Below are positions 54,164-62,753 of a DNA stretch of 64,000 nt, in pieces. Both the position numbers and the translations under genes were made by a program. The stretch is taken from contig NC_011891.1 in assembly GCF_000022145.1 (NCBI RefSeq), forward strand, positions 2,306,001-2,370,000, given 5' to 3'. Under the pieces are notes generated by a model. It saw nothing but the letters and a program-made list of their open reading frames with translations. It was not told the origin of the DNA and made no database searches. Position 1 is the first letter of the stretch, and each line of letters starts with the position of its first letter. This stretch comes from Anaeromyxobacter dehalogenans 2CP-1. GTDB taxonomy: Bacteria; Myxococcota; Myxococcia; Myxococcales; Anaeromyxobacteraceae.

Positions 54164-55552
54164 ATGCACGTCTACATCCGCTCGCTCCTGATCGCAGCTC
54201 TTCTCACCGTCGCCGCGCACGCCCGCGCAACCACCAGCGAGAACGGCCTGGTCGGGAACGGCATCAACACGAACGGCATCAACACGAACGGGATCAACAC
54301 CAACGGGATCAACACCAACGGTCTCGTCGGCAACGGCATCAACACGAACGGCATCAACACGAACGGCATCAACACGAACGGCATCAACACGAACGGCATC
54401 AACACGAACGGGATCAACACCAACGGTCTCGTCGGCAACGGCATCAACACGAACGGCATCAACACCAACGGCATCAACACGAACGGCATCAACACGAACG
54501 GCATCAACACGAACGGCATCAACACGAACGGCATCAACACGAACGGCATCAACACGAACGGCATCAACACGAACGGCATCAACACGAACGGCATCAACAC
54601 GAACGGGATCAACACGAACGGCATCAACACGAACGGCATCGACACGAACGGCATCAACACGAACGGCATCAACACGAACGGCATCAACACGAACGGCATC
54701 AACACGAACGGGATCAACACGAACGGCATCAACACGAACGGCATCAACACGAACGGCATCAACACGAACGGGATCAACACGAACGGGATCAACACGAACG
54801 GCATCAACACGAACGGGATCAACACGAACGGCATCAACACGAACGGCATCAACACCAATGGCTTCCGTCCGCTCGACAACGGCCTCGCCTTCGGCGCGGG
54901 CACGTCGGGGATCGCGGCCGCGGGCCTGACCGGCTCCGCGATGGCCGCCCCGGCGTTCGCCGCCTGGTTCGACCGCGACGCCGGGTACTCGGACATGGTC
55001 ATGAAGTACGTGGCGCAGTGCGCGCTGCCGGCCGGCGCCACGCTGTCCTACGCGCACGCCGGCAAGTCCTACGCGTGGTCGGGCGTGTTCGGCCTGGCGC
55101 CGCGGTGGTCCGCGGGCGCCGCCATCCCCGCCGCCGAGCAGGAGCTCGTGAGCGCCTGCGTCGCGGCGCACACGAACGCCTTCGGCAAGCACGTCCAGAT
55201 CTCCGTCCGCGGCTACGACCCCAGCGGCGCGGCCATCCCCGTCACCGCCGAGGAGACCGCCGGCTGGCGGTTCAGCGAGGCGACGTACTTCGGCAACCTC
55301 TTCGACGGCTCCGGCGTGTACGTGGCGCTCTCGGCCGAGTCGCTCGATCCGCGCGTGTCCACGCCCCGCGGCTGCGCCGCCGAGCACGGCGTCCCGGGCT
55401 CCTGCGGCCCGATGGTCCAGGCCGGGCTGGCCGCGGACCGCTGCACGGCGGGCGCGGACGGCGTCACGCACGCCTCCTGCTCGGTGAACGGGCGCGCGTT
55501 CCGGCCCGTGCAGGTCTTCCTGACCACGGCCGACGTGTCCATCTCGGAGTAG
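54164..55552 (+). CDS. Exported protein with 41 tandem NGINT pentapeptide units
   Basis: The 462-residue product has a signal peptide (MHVYIRSLLIAALLTVAAHA). From residue 27 to 231 there are 41 consecutive five-residue units. Thirty-eight are Asn-Gly-Ile-Asn-Thr (one with Asp for the second Asn). Three NGLVG units mark the starts of blocks of 4, 6 and 28. The regular hydrophobic Ile every fifth residue, with Asn on both sides, is what a narrow beta-solenoid needs, like pentapeptide-repeat helices but without their A(D/N)LXX pattern. The C-terminal 230 residues form a separate Cys-containing domain (MKYVAQCALPAGATLSYAHA, GVFGLAPRW). AGGAGG sets the start. The FHA gene follows after 14 bases. 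Function unknown. Confidence 0.85.
   Translation: MHVYIRSLLIAALLTVAAHARATTSENGLVGNGINTNGINTNGINTNGINTNGLVGNGINTNGINTNGINTNGINTNGINTNGINTNGLVGNGINTNGINTNGINTNGINTNGINTNGINTNGINTNGINTNGINTNGINTNGINTNGINTNGINTNGIDTNGINTNGINTNGINTNGINTNGINTNGINTNGINTNGINTNGINTNGINTNGINTNGINTNGINTNGINTNGFRPLDNGLAFGAGTSGIAAAGLTGSAMAAPAFAAWFDRDAGYSDMVMKYVAQCALPAGATLSYAHAGKSYAWSGVFGLAPRWSAGAAIPAAEQELVSACVAAHTNAFGKHVQISVRGYDPSGAAIPVTAEETAGWRFSEATYFGNLFDGSGVYVALSAESLDPRVSTPRGCAAEHGVPGSCGPMVQAGLAADRCTAGADGVTHASCSVNGRAFRPVQVFLTTADVSISE
54242..54856 (+). repeat. Tandem 15-base repeat, 41 units
   Basis: Units of AACGGCATCAACACG run without interruption for 615 bases. Variation is nearly confined to wobble positions (GGC/GGG, ACG/ACC), one A-to-G change making Asp (54632-54646) and three units AACGGYCTSGTCGGS coding NGLVG (54242, 54317, 54422). 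The high nucleotide identity points to recent expansion or homogenisation. Slippage would change the protein by whole units without breaking the frame. Confidence 0.97.
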
Positions 55553-55566
55553 CCGAGGAGGTCCCC

Positions 55567-55932
55567 ATGCTCGCCACCTTCGAACCCGCAGGAACCGCCC
55601 CCGCGCCGTCGCTGGTCTGCAGCTTCGCCAGCCACCTCGACGCGTTCGGGCGCGTGCTGCGGCTGTCCGACGGCCTGACCATCGGCCGCGCCGAGCAGGC
55701 CGACCTGCCCGTCGACGACCGCGGCGCGTCGCGGCTGCACGCGCGCATCGCCCGCCGGCCGGACGGCGCGTGGATGGTCACCGACCTCGGGTCGACGAAC
55801 GGCACGTTCGTGAACGGCGTGCGGATCCGGTCCGCCGTCCTCAGGGACGGCGACGAGATCCGCGTCGGCGCGGTGACCGCGTTCCGGTTCTCGGCGCGCG
55901 GCGACCTCCGCCGGACCGCGCTCGCCGCCTAG
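55567..55932 (+). CDS. Small FHA-domain protein
   Basis: The 121-residue protein is one forkhead-associated domain. It has RLSDGLTIGRAEQADLPV (Gly-Arg), RGASRLHARIARR (Ser and His of the phosphothreonine site) and VTDLGSTNGTFVNGVRI (Asn of the family core). All key residues are present, so it should bind phosphothreonine peptides. It has no signal peptide and would act in the cytosol. GGAGG lies before the ATG, 14 bases after the stop of the repeat protein, so both are in one operon. A natural phospho-partner is the divergent Ser/Thr kinase; this link is inferred from context. Confidence 0.93.
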   Translation: MLATFEPAGTAPAPSLVCSFASHLDAFGRVLRLSDGLTIGRAEQADLPVDDRGASRLHARIARRPDGAWMVTDLGSTNGTFVNGVRIRSAVLRDGDEIRVGAVTAFRFSARGDLRRTALAA

Positions 55933-56055
55933 GCTGCCACGCGCTACCCCGGCGCCCGGCGCCCGGATCCTCGACGCCCGAGGGTCCGGGCGCCGTCGTC
56001 TCGGGCCCGCCGAGGCGTCTCCGGCCCAGGGGCCGCCCGTCCGGATCCCGGGCGG

Positions 56056-56084
56056 GTGGCATGTGGCGCACGTTTGGGTATCAT
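56056..56084 (+). promoter_or_regulatory. Possible promoter of the aspartokinase gene
   Basis: GTGGCA (56056-56061), 17 bases, TATCAT (56079-56084). It gives a leader of about 57 bases before the ATG at 56148. The leader shows no obvious attenuator or lysine-riboswitch-sized structure. The rest of the 215-base gap shows nothing else. Confidence 0.4.
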
Positions 56085-56147
56085 CGCGGACCGTCCATCC
56101 CAGGCCACGAGTCCCGCACCGCCACCCAGTCCCCCGGAACCCTTCGC

Positions 56148-57545
56148 ATGATCAGCGTCGAGAAGATCGGCGGCACCTCGATGTCCCGCTTCGACGAGGT
56201 GCTGCGCAACATCATGCTGCGCGACCCGAGCCGCGTGTACGGCCGGGTCTACGTCGTCTCCGCGTACGCCGGCGTCACCAACCAGCTCCTCGAGCACAAG
56301 AAGACCGGCGAGCCCGGCGTCTACGCGCGCTTCGCGAACGGCGGCGACTACACCAGCGCCATCGAGGCGCTCACCGGCAAGCTGAAGGCCATCAACGCCG
56401 GCCTCGCGCCGCTCGGGCTCGACCTGGCCCGCGCCGACGGGTTCATCGAGAAGCGCATGAAGGAGCTGCGCGCGCTGCTCGACTCGATGCGCCACGTGCT
56501 CGCGAGCGGCTACGTGCGCCGCGACAGCGTGCTGCTCGCCGCGCGCGAGATGCTCGCGGCGGTGGGCGAGGCGCACAGCGCGTTCAACAGCGTGGAGCTC
56601 CTCCGGGCGAAGGACGTCGAGGCCTCCCTGATGGACCTCTCCGGCTTCGACGACGACGACCCGCTCACCATCGACGAGCGCATCCACAAGTGCTTCACCG
56701 GCGTCGACGTGACCCGTCAGGTGGTGGTGGTCACCGGGTACACGAAGGGCGTCGAGGGCATCATGCGGGAGTTCGACCGCGGGTACTCCGAGGTCACCTT
56801 CAGCAAGGTCGCCGTCGAGCTGAAGGCCGACGAGGCGGTCATCCACAAGGAGTACCACCTGTCCTCGGCCGACCCGGAGCTGGTCGGGGCGCAGAACACG
56901 GTGGTGGTCGGGATGACCAACTACGACGTGGCCGACCAGCTCGCCGACGTCGGGATGGAGGCGATCCACCCGAAGGCCGCGAAGCCCATGGAGCTCGCCG
57001 GCATCGCCATCCGCCTGAAGAACACGTTCGAGCCGGAGCACCCCGGCACGCTCATCACCAAGGACTACGTGGGCAGCCAGGCCCGCATCGAGGTGATCGC
57101 CGGCTCACCGAAGGTGAGCGCGGTGGAGATCCACGATCCGTCGATGGTCGGGACGGTGGGCTTCGATCTCGGGGTGATGGAGATCTTCCAGCGCCACGGG
57201 ATCTCGTACATCCTGAAGGCCACCAACGCGAACTCGATCACGCACGTGGTCTGGGAGAAGTCGATCTCCTCGGCGTTCCTGGAGGAGCTCGAGAACCAGT
57301 ACCAGAAGGTGACGGTGGTCCCGTCCGCCATCGTCTGCGTCATCGGGAGCAACATCGCCTTCCCGGGGGTGCTGGCCCGCGCCACCCAGGCGCTCGCCGA
57401 GAACGGCATCAACGTGAACGCGTTCTCGCAGTCGCTCCGGCAGACCAACATGCAGTTCGTGATCGACCGCAAGGACTACAAGCAGGCGGTGATCGCGCTG
57501 AACCGGGCGCTCTGCCTGAACCCGCCGACGCAGGCGGTGGCGTAG
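56148..57545 (+). CDS. Aspartate kinase, resembling the ectoine-type class
   Basis: The 465-residue enzyme starts SVEKIGGTSMSRFDEVL (the KxGGTS motif), followed by YVVSAYAGVTNQLLEHKKTG. The Asp-kinase core is VVVVTGYTKGVEGIMREFDR, then YSEVTFSKVAVELKADEAVI. Two C-terminal ACT modules follow (VEIHDPSMVGTVGFDLGVME; SNIAFPGVLARATQALAENG then INVNAFSQSLRQTNMQFVI). It phosphorylates aspartate at the head of Lys/Met/Thr synthesis. The opening block and LLEHKKTGEPGVYARF resemble the specialised Ask_Ect enzymes found beside ectABC, from memory. No ectoine genes are near, so it may be the housekeeping enzyme here. Confidence 0.92.
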   Translation: MISVEKIGGTSMSRFDEVLRNIMLRDPSRVYGRVYVVSAYAGVTNQLLEHKKTGEPGVYARFANGGDYTSAIEALTGKLKAINAGLAPLGLDLARADGFIEKRMKELRALLDSMRHVLASGYVRRDSVLLAAREMLAAVGEAHSAFNSVELLRAKDVEASLMDLSGFDDDDPLTIDERIHKCFTGVDVTRQVVVVTGYTKGVEGIMREFDRGYSEVTFSKVAVELKADEAVIHKEYHLSSADPELVGAQNTVVVGMTNYDVADQLADVGMEAIHPKAAKPMELAGIAIRLKNTFEPEHPGTLITKDYVGSQARIEVIAGSPKVSAVEIHDPSMVGTVGFDLGVMEIFQRHGISYILKATNANSITHVVWEKSISSAFLEELENQYQKVTVVPSAIVCVIGSNIAFPGVLARATQALAENGINVNAFSQSLRQTNMQFVIDRKDYKQAVIALNRALCLNPPTQAVA

Positions 57546-57593
57546 GGAGGCTGCCGGCGCCGCCGCCCGTGCGGGCAGCGGCCCGGGCCAGGC

Positions 57594-59120
57594 TCACGGC
57601 TCCAGCGCGCCCTCGTCCACGAGCCGCGACACCGCCTCGATGTCGCGGTGCAGCGCGCGGTCCTCGGACAGGTGCGGGACGCGCTCGCGCAGGCGCGCGT
57701 GCGCCTCGGCCACGCGCTGCGCGGGCCGGAGCGGGGCGCGGAGATCGAGCGCCTGGGCCGCGACCAGCAGCTCGATGGCGAGGCAGGTGCGGACGTTCTC
57801 CACCACCTGGCGCGCCTTGAGCGCCGCGGTCATGCCCATCGACACGTGGTCCTCGCGGCCGGCGGAGGACGGGATCGAGTCCACCGAGGCCGGGTGGCAG
57901 AGCACCTTGTTCTCCGAGACGAGCGCCGCGCTGGTCACCTGCGCGATCATGAACCCCGAGTTCAGCCCGTGCTGGGGCGCCAGGAACGGCGGGAGCCCGG
58001 ACAGCGACGGGTTCACGAGCTGCTCCACGCGGCGCTCCGAGATCGCGGCGAGGTGCGAGGCGGCCACCGCGAGCACGTCGAGCGCGAGCGCCACCGGCTG
58101 GCCGTGGAAGTTGCCGCCCGAGACGATCTCCCCGGTGTCCGGGAAGACCAGCGGGTTGTCCGTGGCGGCGTTCACCTCGCGCGCCAGCACGCCGCGGCAG
58201 AAGTCGATGCCGTCGCGCGCGGCGCCGTGCACCTGCGGCATGCAGCGGAGCGAGTAGGGGTCCTGCACCTTGTGGCAGCCCGGGCCCTGGTGCGAGGCGT
58301 TCAGCTCGGAGCCGGCCAGCAGCGCGCGCAGGTGCGCCGCCGCGGCGATCTGGCCGGGCTGCCCGCGGGCGGCCTGGATCTCCGGCGCGAACGGCCGGTG
58401 CGAGCCGAGCAGGCCCTCCAGCGTCATGGCGCCGGCGAGATCGGCGAGCGCCGCCAGCCGCTCCGCGCGGAGCAGCGCGAGCGTGCCGACCGCGGCCATG
58501 GCCTGGGTGCCGTTCACCAGCGCCAGCCCCTCCTTCGGCTGCAGCACGACCGGCTCGAGCCCGGCGCGCCGCAGCGCCTCGCCGCCGGGGAGCCGCTCGG
58601 GCCGGCCCGCCGCGCCGGGCGGCGCGAGGAACGCCTCGCCGTCGCCGATCAGCACCAGCGCCAGGTGCGCGAGCGGGGCGAGGTCGCCCGACGCGCCCAC
58701 CGACCCGCGCTCCGGCACCACCGGCACCACGCCGCGCTCCAGCATGGCGAGCAGCAGGTCCAGCGTGTGCTCGCGGATCCCGGAGACGCCCTTCGCGAGC
58801 ACGTTGGCGCGCAGCAGCACCAGCGCGCGCGCCTCCGGGAGGGGCAGCGGCGCGCCCACGCCGGCGGCGTGCGAGAGCACCAGGTTGCGCTGCAGCCGCT
58901 CGAGGTCGGCCCGCGGGATGCGGACCTCGGCGAGCGTCCCGAAGCCGGTGTTGATGCCGTAGTGCGCCTCGCCGTCCTCGAGCCGGGCGTCCACCAGCGC
59001 GCGGGAACGCCGCACGCGCTCGCGGGCCGCGGGGGCGAGCGCGGCGCGGGCGGCCCCGGTCGCGACCGCACGGACCTGCTCCAGCGTGAGGGTCTCGCCG
59101 TCGAGGAGGAGGGTTTCCAT
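57594..59120 (-). CDS. hutH: Histidine ammonia-lyase
   Basis: The 508-residue enzyme has the MIO-forming triad Ala143-Ser144-Gly145 in [14 protein letters not shown]. It also has the catalytic Tyr region [10 protein letters not shown] (Tyr54), HASHQGPGC-type block (here [20 protein letters not shown]) and [12 protein letters not shown]. Length is standard. It deaminates histidine to urocanate. The other hut genes are not in the window, so this is a detached hut gene. It is divergent from the helix-hairpin-helix protein gene and convergent with the aspartokinase gene 48 bases away. Confidence 0.96.
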
Positions 59121-59263
59121 GGGCGCTCCGTGCTGGGATGGACCGGCGGCGCCTTCCTACACCGTCCCGGCGTCGGCCGCCGTCGCTTCCGGCCGGGGCA
59201 CCCGCCGTGGTGTGCGGTCCGGCCCGGCCCGCCCCGGCTCCCGGGTTGCAGCGGGCGCGTCGC

Positions 59264-59671
59264 ATGCCACGCCGCGTCGCGCTCGCCCTCGTGCTCGCCG
59301 CCACCCTGCTGCCGGCGCGCTTTCGCGTCCAGGTGGAGTCCCCGCCGCCCCCGCCGGCCTGCGCGCCCGAGGGCCGCGGCGTGCCGCCGCGCCACTGGCT
59401 CGGCTGCGCCGCGGACCCCGGGGGTCGCCGCGCGCTCGCGGCGGACGAGCGCCTGGTCCTGGCCCTGCCCATCGATCCGAACACCGCCGGTGCGCGCGAG
59501 CTGGCTCACGTCCCCGGGCTCTCCCGGCGGCTGGCCGAGGCGGTGGTTCGCAGCCGGGAGCAGGACGGGCGGTTCCGCAGCGCGGAGGACCTTCGCCGCG
59601 TGCGCGGTATCGGCCCGCGGCGCCTGGAGCAGGCGCGTGCCGCGCTGCAGTTCGAGGCTGCTGCGCCGTAG
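59264..59671 (+). CDS. Exported helix-hairpin-helix protein, ComEA-like
   Basis: The 135-residue protein has a signal peptide or anchor (RVALALVLAATLLPARF) and a Pro-rich, two-Cys linker. The C-terminal helix-hairpin-helix domain carries IDPNTAGARELAHVPGLSRR then LAEAVVRSREQDGRFRSAED and RVRGIGPRRLEQARAAL. This is the ComEA DNA-binding pattern (LPGIG-type hairpins, here VPGLS and VRGIG). It may bind DNA in the periplasm during uptake, or have another role. The ATG at 59264 keeps the signal sequence at the N-terminus; no good Shine-Dalgarno precedes it. Confidence 0.82.
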   Translation: MPRRVALALVLAATLLPARFRVQVESPPPPPACAPEGRGVPPRHWLGCAADPGGRRALAADERLVLALPIDPNTAGARELAHVPGLSRRLAEAVVRSREQDGRFRSAEDLRRVRGIGPRRLEQARAALQFEAAAP

Positions 59672-59726
59672 CGACCCGCCCGGCCCTGGGGTAGGCTCCT
59701 CCACCCGGGGGCGGAGGAACGTCGTT

Positions 59727-61319
59727 TTGCTGATCCGATGCGAACGCTGCTCGACGCTCTACGAGCTCGACGAGGCGCTGCTCGCGCCCGAGGGCTCCGC
59801 GGTCCAGTGCACGCGGTGCCAGCACGTGTTCACGGCCCGTCCGCCGGAGGCCGCGCGTCAGGCCGCGCCGCCTGCATCGAACCCCGAGCCGCCGGCCGCC
59901 CCGCCGCCACCACCGCCCGCGCCGGAGCCCGACGACGAGCCGGAGCGCGAGCCCGAGCCGCCGCGCCCTGCCACGCGCGCGTACGCGCCCGAGCCCTCCC
60001 GCGCGGCCCGGTCCGGGCCGACGGTGTACAAGCCCCAGCCGACGCAGGCGGCGGTGACGCGGGCGCCCGTGCTCCGCAAGGACACCGTCGGCACGTTCGA
60101 GGCCCGGCTCCGCTGGAGCGCCCGGCGCAAGTGGCTCATCCCGCTGGTCGTCGTGGCCGTGGCCGCCGTGGCCTCGGCGGGGTGGCTGCTGCTCTCGCGC
60201 CGCCACGCGCCGGAGGCCGGCCGGCTGCGCGCCGAGGGGCTCGCGCTCATGGCGCTCGACGACGCCACCAGCCTGGATCAGGCGCGCGCGCGCTTCGACG
60301 AGGCGCTGCGCCTGGCGCCGCGGGATCGGGCGCCGGAGGCGGACCGCGCCGCGGCGGAGATCCTGCGCGCCGCCGAGCTGAGCGAGGGCGCTTCCGCGAT
60401 GCAGCTGCGCGCGGCCGCGCGCGCCGCCGAGCGGGATCGCCTGCGGGCCGAGCAGCAGCCCGGCTGGGAGGCGGCCGAGCAGGCGGCCGGCGCGGAGGCG
60501 GACGGCCTCGCCGCCGACGCCCGCGCGCAGGCCGAGCAGGCCCGCACGCTCGCCGCCGGCGCGGCGGAGGCGCTCGGGCGGTTGCAGGCGGCGCACGCGG
60601 CGCCGGCCGAGGTGGCCCGGGCCCAGGCGCTGCTGGCGGCGTGGTCCGGCGATCGCGCCGGGCTCGAGCGCGCCGTGGCCGAGGCGCGGAAGCGGCTCCC
60701 CGGCGATCCCTGGCTCGCCCTGGCCGAGGCGGCGCTCGACGCGCGCGCGCAGGATCGGGCCACGCAGGAGCGGGCGGCGGTCGCGCTCTCGGCGCTGCTC
60801 GCGCACGACCCCGAGGTCCTCCGGGCACGGCTCCTGCTCGCGCGCACCCAGGGCGCGCTCGGGCGCCGCCAGGAGGCGATCGGCACGCTCGACGGCTTGC
60901 TGGCCGCGAACCCGCGGCACGAGGGCGCGCTCACGCTCCGCGCGAAGCTCGCGGCCGCGGCGGTGCCCGAGCCGGCGACCCCGTCCGGCTTCCTCCCGGC
61001 GCCTGCGCCCGGGCGCGCCGGCGCGGCGGGCGGGCAGGGGGCGCCCGCGGCTGGGAACGGCGCGTCCGCGCCGCGGAACGGCGTTGCCCAGCGCCCGGGC
61101 GGCCCGGCGGCGCCGCCGGCCACCGCGCCCCCCGTCACCGGCGCGCCCCGGCCCGCGACGGCCCCCGCGCCGGCACCGGGCGCGCCGGCTCCCACGGGCG
61201 CGGCGCCCTCCGCGAGCCCTGCCGCCGCCCCGTCCGCGCCGCCGGCGGGCGCTCCGCCCCGCCCGCGCCCCCGCCCGGCACCGTCCCCGGAGCCGGTGGA
61301 GTTCGGCGGGGGCCACTAG
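59727..61319 (+). CDS. MJ0042-type zinc finger, single-span TPR protein
   Basis: The 530-residue protein begins with an MJ0042-type zinc finger (LIRCERCSTLYELDEALLAP, then VQCTRCQHVF; two CxxC pairs). A Pro/Glu-rich linker, one transmembrane helix (about 138-160, IPLVVVAVAAVASAGWLLLS) and TPR-like helices (about 165-415, LALMALDDATSLDQARARFD, GRRQEAIGTLDGLLAANPRH) follow. The tail is Ala/Pro-rich. Such proteins are common in myxobacteria beside Ser/Thr kinases or motility genes; function is unknown. The start is TTG at 59727, with GGAGG nine bases upstream and no ATG or GTG in a suitable place. Confidence 0.8.
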   Translation: MLIRCERCSTLYELDEALLAPEGSAVQCTRCQHVFTARPPEAARQAAPPASNPEPPAAPPPPPPAPEPDDEPEREPEPPRPATRAYAPEPSRAARSGPTVYKPQPTQAAVTRAPVLRKDTVGTFEARLRWSARRKWLIPLVVVAVAAVASAGWLLLSRRHAPEAGRLRAEGLALMALDDATSLDQARARFDEALRLAPRDRAPEADRAAAEILRAAELSEGASAMQLRAAARAAERDRLRAEQQPGWEAAEQAAGAEADGLAADARAQAEQARTLAAGAAEALGRLQAAHAAPAEVARAQALLAAWSGDRAGLERAVAEARKRLPGDPWLALAEAALDARAQDRATQERAAVALSALLAHDPEVLRARLLLARTQGALGRRQEAIGTLDGLLAANPRHEGALTLRAKLAAAAVPEPATPSGFLPAPAPGRAGAAGGQGAPAAGNGASAPRNGVAQRPGGPAAPPATAPPVTGAPRPATAPAPAPGAPAPTGAAPSASPAAAPSAPPAGAPPRPRPRPAPSPEPVEFGGGH

Positions 61320-61370
61320 CCCCGAGAGGCGGCCGATGGCTGGCGCGCGGGTTGCTCGCCCGCTGCCGCC

Positions 61371-62579
61371 ATGGAAGCGATCTTCTGGCTCGCGCTCGCC
61401 CTCGTCGCGTTCAGCTACGTCGGGTACCCGCTCGTGCTCGCCGTCTGGGACGGGGCGCGCGAGGCCCTCGCCGCCGTCCGCTTCGTGTCCGGCGGCGACG
61501 ACCGCCGGGGGCGCGCCGCCGAGGGCTGGCCCTCGGTGACGCTGCTGTTCTCGGCCTTCGACGAGGAGGCCTGGATCCGGCGCAAGATCGAGAACTGCCT
61601 CGCCCTCGACTACCCGCCGGACCGCCTCGAGATCGTGGTCGGCTGCGACGGCTGCACCGACCGCACCGCCCAGATCGCGCGCGAGGTGGGCGGCGCGCGG
61701 GTGAAGGTGCACGCGCTCACGCCCCGCGCCGGGAAGGCGAGCGTCCTCTCGCGCCTCGTGCCGCAGGCGCGCGGCGACCTGGTGGTGCTCACCGACGCGA
61801 ACGTAATGCTGGAGCGGGGCGCGCTGCGCGCGCTGGCGCGGCGCTTCCGCGAGCCGGGCGTGGGCGCGGTGGTGGGGCGGCTGCGGCTCTTCAACCCGAC
61901 CCGCCGCGAGTTCGAGGAGAGCCTGTACTGGAAGTACGAGACCGCCATCAAGTTCTACGAGGGCAAGCACGGCTGCGTGCTGGGCGCGAACGGCGGCATC
62001 TACGCCATCCGCCGCATCCTGTTCTCGCCGCTCGCGCCCGACACCATCGTGGACGACTTCGTCATCCCGGTGCGGATCGCGGCCCGTGGGTGGGAGGTGC
62101 CGTTCGAGCCGGAGGCGGTCGCGTTCGAGGAGACCACCGAGGACGCCGGGCACGAGTTCGGGCGGCGCGCGCGCATCGGCGCGGGCAACTGGCAGGCGCT
62201 GGCGCGCGTGCCGGAGCTGCTCGACCCGCGCACCGGCTTCCTGTGCTTCGCGTTCGTCTCGCACAAGCTGCTGCGGTGGTCCGCGCCGTTCCTGCTCGCC
62301 GCGGCGGCGGTGGCGAACGGCCTGCTCGCCGCCGCGCCCGGCGCGTGGGGCTACCGGGCGCTGCTGCTCGCCCAGGCCGCGTTCTACGGGCTCGCGCTGG
62401 CGGGCCGGCACGGCGCGGCCGGCCTGCGGGGGCCGGTGCGCCGGCTCGCCTCGCTGGCGCACTACTTCGTCGCCATGAACGCCGCGCTGGCGGTGGGGCT
62501 GTGGCGGTTCCTGCGCCGCAGCCAGCGCGCCGCCTGGCAGCGCACCGAGCGCGCCGGCCCGAGCATCCCGGCCGCCTGA
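61371..62579 (+). CDS. Membrane-bound family 2 glycosyltransferase
   Basis: The 402-residue protein has an N-terminal helix and a GT-A catalytic domain: VTLLFSAFDEEAWIRRKIEN, IVVGCDGCTDRTAQIAREVG, VVLTDANVMLERGALRAL (the D-A-N in place of DxD) and GANGGIYAIRR. DTIVDDFVIPVRIAARGWEV gives the acceptor-site Asp pair. Three or four helices follow (about 285-385). The architecture is like polysaccharide-synthesising GT2 enzymes, and the acceptor is probably lipid-linked or a growing polysaccharide. No polysaccharide cluster surrounds it. It starts 51 bases after the TPR protein. Confidence 0.9.
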   Translation: MEAIFWLALALVAFSYVGYPLVLAVWDGAREALAAVRFVSGGDDRRGRAAEGWPSVTLLFSAFDEEAWIRRKIENCLALDYPPDRLEIVVGCDGCTDRTAQIAREVGGARVKVHALTPRAGKASVLSRLVPQARGDLVVLTDANVMLERGALRALARRFREPGVGAVVGRLRLFNPTRREFEESLYWKYETAIKFYEGKHGCVLGANGGIYAIRRILFSPLAPDTIVDDFVIPVRIAARGWEVPFEPEAVAFEETTEDAGHEFGRRARIGAGNWQALARVPELLDPRTGFLCFAFVSHKLLRWSAPFLLAAAAVANGLLAAAPGAWGYRALLLAQAAFYGLALAGRHGAAGLRGPVRRLASLAHYFVAMNAALAVGLWRFLRRSQRAAWQRTERAGPSIPAA

Positions 62580-62753
62580 CGGCCGGGCGCGGTCGGGTCG
62601 TCCTCTGCTCGGGCTCGAGGGGCGCTCGGCGAGTCGTCGGCGGTCCGGCTCGCCCCAAGGCCATCCCGCCTCGACGCGCGGGCCGGGTGACAGGCGGTCC
62701 CGGCGGCGCTACACAGCCCCGTGCGCCCCCGAGCGGCGCGCGCCGGGGGCTCC

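Noticed and set aside
54242-54856. Possible CRISPR array
   Set aside because: The units are 15 bases long and directly abutting, with no spacers, and lie in frame inside a coding region.
54172-55041. Minus-strand frame encoding a long VLMPF repeat protein
   Set aside because: It is the antisense reading of the 15-base repeat. Because the unit length is a multiple of three, several frames stay open. It has no ribosome-binding site, and the sense frame has a signal peptide and a structured C-terminus.
59264-59671. Competence operon
   Set aside because: Only a ComEA-like protein is present; no comEC or pilus gene lies next to it in the window.
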